Assembly (NCBI RefSeq): GCF_048263965.1
Contig: NZ_JBLXDO010000003.1
Location: 1 to 64,000, forward strand
Length of the DNA: 64,000 nucleotides
From: Ferrimonas sp048263965
Lineage (GTDB): Bacteria; Pseudomonadota; Gammaproteobacteria; Enterobacterales; Shewanellaceae
Reading direction: 5' to 3'
Positions 62,728-64,000 of the stretch are shown piece after piece; within the stretch, counting starts at the first letter, position 1; the number at the start of each line of letters is the position of its first letter. Position numbers and translations under genes: made by a program. Under the pieces are notes generated by a model. It worked only from the letters and a program-made list of their open reading frames with translations. It did no database searches and was not told where the DNA came from.

Positions 62728-62732
62728 GAAAG

Positions 62733-63083
62733 ATGCTCAGACCCCTGATTGCCGTATTGTTGCTGCTGAGCAGCACCCTGACCGTCGCCAGTGAGCGCGC
62801 CCACCAAGCCTGGCAGCAGATTCGCCAGAACGAAGCCGTCATCATCGACGTACGCAGCCCGGGCGAATACGCCGAAGGACGCCTGAAGGGGGCAATCAAC
62901 ATCCCCTACGATGTGATTGGTAAAGAGATCACCCTGTTGGGTCTGGCCAAAGATCAGTCCATAGTGGTTTACTGCCGCAGTGGCCGCCGCTCCGGCATTG
63001 CCCAGGAAGTTTTACAGAATCAGGGGTTCAAAAGCGTGCACAACGGCGGTGGCCTTCAAGAGATGCTGAAGAGCGGACGCTGA
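62733..63083 (+). CDS. Periplasmic rhodanese-domain protein
   Basis: Exported single-domain sulfurtransferase of 116 residues. A signal peptide (MLRPLIAVLLLLSSTLTVAS) precedes the domain. IIDVRSPGEYAEGRLKGAINIP is the entry motif and the active loop is CRSGRRSG, with Cys87 as catalytic residue. Resembles PspE and the rhodanese part of YgaP. Likely co-transcribed with the DUF2892 gene. Physiological sulfur donor and acceptor unknown. Confidence 0.9.
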   Translation: MLRPLIAVLLLLSSTLTVASERAHQAWQQIRQNEAVIIDVRSPGEYAEGRLKGAINIPYDVIGKEITLLGLAKDQSIVVYCRSGRRSGIAQEVLQNQGFKSVHNGGGLQEMLKSGR

Positions 63084-63096
63084 GCACAGCCCCAAT

Positions 63097-63126
63097 AAAA
63101 AAGAGGACCAGATGGTCCTCTTTTTT
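63097..63126. terminator. Bidirectional terminator
   Basis: AAAAAAGAGGACCA / TGGTCCTCTTTTTT, loop GA, between the convergent rhodanese and patatin-like genes. Confidence 0.95.
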
Positions 63127-63127
63127 G

Positions 63128-64000
63128 TCAGCTCTGGCGAGCAAAGCGATCCAGCTCCGCCTCGATGAGGTGACGCACCCTCAGTACCGCCTCCTCCCCG
63201 GCAGCTATCGCTTCGCCGGCCCGCTGAAACTCCATGGTGTTGATGTCGCCGACCCTGGGCAGAATCAGTGCCTCCGGAGGATCCCCCATCAGCCGGGCTC
63301 GCTTATGCCGCTGCTCCAAAATCTCCATGGACTGGTGCATCACCGCCAGCATGTTGGGTTGTTGAATGGTGGTTGAGGTAAAGCGGTCGGCCAGATCATT
63401 AACCAGCTCCTTGCCACTGGCGAGCAAGTCCATAAATCCACTTTCTTTTTCCGGGGCCTCCTCGTCGGGCACATGGGCCACCTCGGTCATCCGAATCGGT
63501 TCCGATGAGCCATGGCGCCCATCTCCGTGCAGGTCCACCGCAATCACCAGATCCGCCCCCAAGGAACGACAAGCCGACACCGGCACCGGATTGACCACAG
63601 CACCATCCACCAGCCAGCGCTCACCGATGCGTTTGGGTTCCATTAATCCTGGAATGGAGCAACTGGCCCGGACGATGTCGGACAAGGAGCCCTTATCCAG
63701 CCACACCTCCTGACCGGAATAGAGATCCGTGGCCACGGCGATAAAGGGCTTCTCCAGTTCGGTGATCTCGCTGATCCCCATCGCCTCACTGGCCGCTTGA
63801 AACACCTTCTCCCCGGACACCAGTCCGCCCCGGCGCCAGGTGATGTCCAGCAGCCCCATCACATCCCAACTGGAAAACCCCCGCACCCACTGTTCCAGTT
63901 CGTCCAGTTTGCCCGCGGCATAGGCGGCGCCAACGAAGGCACCGATGGAGCACCCGGCCACATGGGTGGGCAGGATGCCGATGCGGGCCAATCCGCGCAA
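63128..64000 (-). CDS. rssA: Patatin-like phospholipase of the RssA type (5' end outside window)
   Basis: Lipid acyl hydrolase homologue; 290 residues are visible and the start lies beyond base 64000, since the first visible residues RGLARIGIL belong to the oxyanion segment that normally follows a GGGxRG near residue 15. The nucleophile motif is GCSIGA (GxSxG), and the catalytic Asp is in VDGAVVNPVPV. FIAVATDLYSGQEVWLDKG and RASCSIPGLMEP are further patatin marks. RssA is the E. coli relative; bacterial members act on phospholipids or are of unknown function. Confidence 0.88.
   Translation of the reverse strand: MRGLARIGILPTHVAGCSIGAFVGAAYAAGKLDELEQWVRGFSSWDVMGLLDITWRRGGLVSGEKVFQAASEAMGISEITELEKPFIAVATDLYSGQEVWLDKGSLSDIVRASCSIPGLMEPKRIGERWLVDGAVVNPVPVSACRSLGADLVIAVDLHGDGRHGSSEPIRMTEVAHVPDEEAPEKESGFMDLLASGKELVNDLADRFTSTTIQQPNMLAVMHQSMEILEQRHKRARLMGDPPEALILPRVGDINTMEFQRAGEAIAAGEEAVLRVRHLIEAELDRFARQS

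Overview
The window comes from a marine-type gammaproteobacterium of the Alteromonadales, closest in feel to Ferrimonas or Shewanella. The pointers are the divergent gapA / long-form gapB pair with a DUF2989 lipoprotein, the yccA-tusDCBE order, a stand-alone second EF-G, the rnfABCDGE-nth block, a MoxR/Bat operon followed by an ECF sigma factor and a DUF3379 protein, and a reductive-dehalogenase operon. Genus is an inference from gene content; no 16S rRNA gene is present.

Layout. 1-5.8 kb: gapA (cut by the window edge), a DUF2989 lipoprotein, gapB, the tRNA 2-thiouridine sulfur relay tusDCBE and a YccA-type BAX-inhibitor protein. 5.8-9.8 kb: a DUF4440 protein, a GNAT gene broken by an amber codon, tRNA-Ser(TGA) and a second EF-G. 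9.9-18.2 kb is the most distinctive part: a flavin deiodinase of the iodotyrosine deiodinase type, a LysR regulator, a FadL-type porin, and divergently an operon rdhA-rdhB-rdhC followed by a small membrane protein, a CxxC/CxxC protein and a LuxR-type regulator. 18.2-30.5 kb: AidB-like acyl-CoA dehydrogenase, a chemotaxis receptor, unknown envelope proteins, LysR, LysE, a 27-residue CydH/YnhF-like protein behind a CRP box, a PIN-like protein, a yjfL-ygiB-ygiC type operon and a glyoxalase-fold protein. 30.5-37.3 kb: rnfABCDGE-nth; the RnfC tail is built from about nine 96-bp repeats. 37.3-44.5 kb: an EamA transporter, a GGDEF-EAL protein and the AMMECR1 / radical SAM / MEMO trio. 44.7-45.8 kb: a tRNA array with four initiator tRNAs and two tRNA-Asn plus three decayed copies. 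46.1-54.2 kb: MoxR, DUF58, DUF4381, BatA, a BatB/BatC-like protein with a (CAG)16 tract, BatD, then ECF sigma and a putative anti-sigma factor. 54.5-64 kb: putP, a second FadL porin, an operon of RND/MMPL exporter, periplasmic LolA-like protein and beta-barrel protein, a DUF2892/rhodanese pair and a partial patatin-like protein.

How the genes fit together. The 9.9-18.2 kb region looks like a dehalogenation cluster: a Tat-exported corrinoid/Fe-S reductase (RdhA), its membrane anchor (RdhB), a flavin/Fe-S membrane electron donor (RdhC), a porin able to admit hydrophobic substrates, and an unrelated cytosolic flavin dehalogenase nearby. RdhA keeps the Tyr/Asn/Arg trio at the same spacing as tetrachloroethene reductase PceA, and the deiodinase keeps the Glu/Tyr/Lys substrate-binding trio. 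The substrates cannot be read from the sequence. The rest is mainly conserved core or envelope biology.
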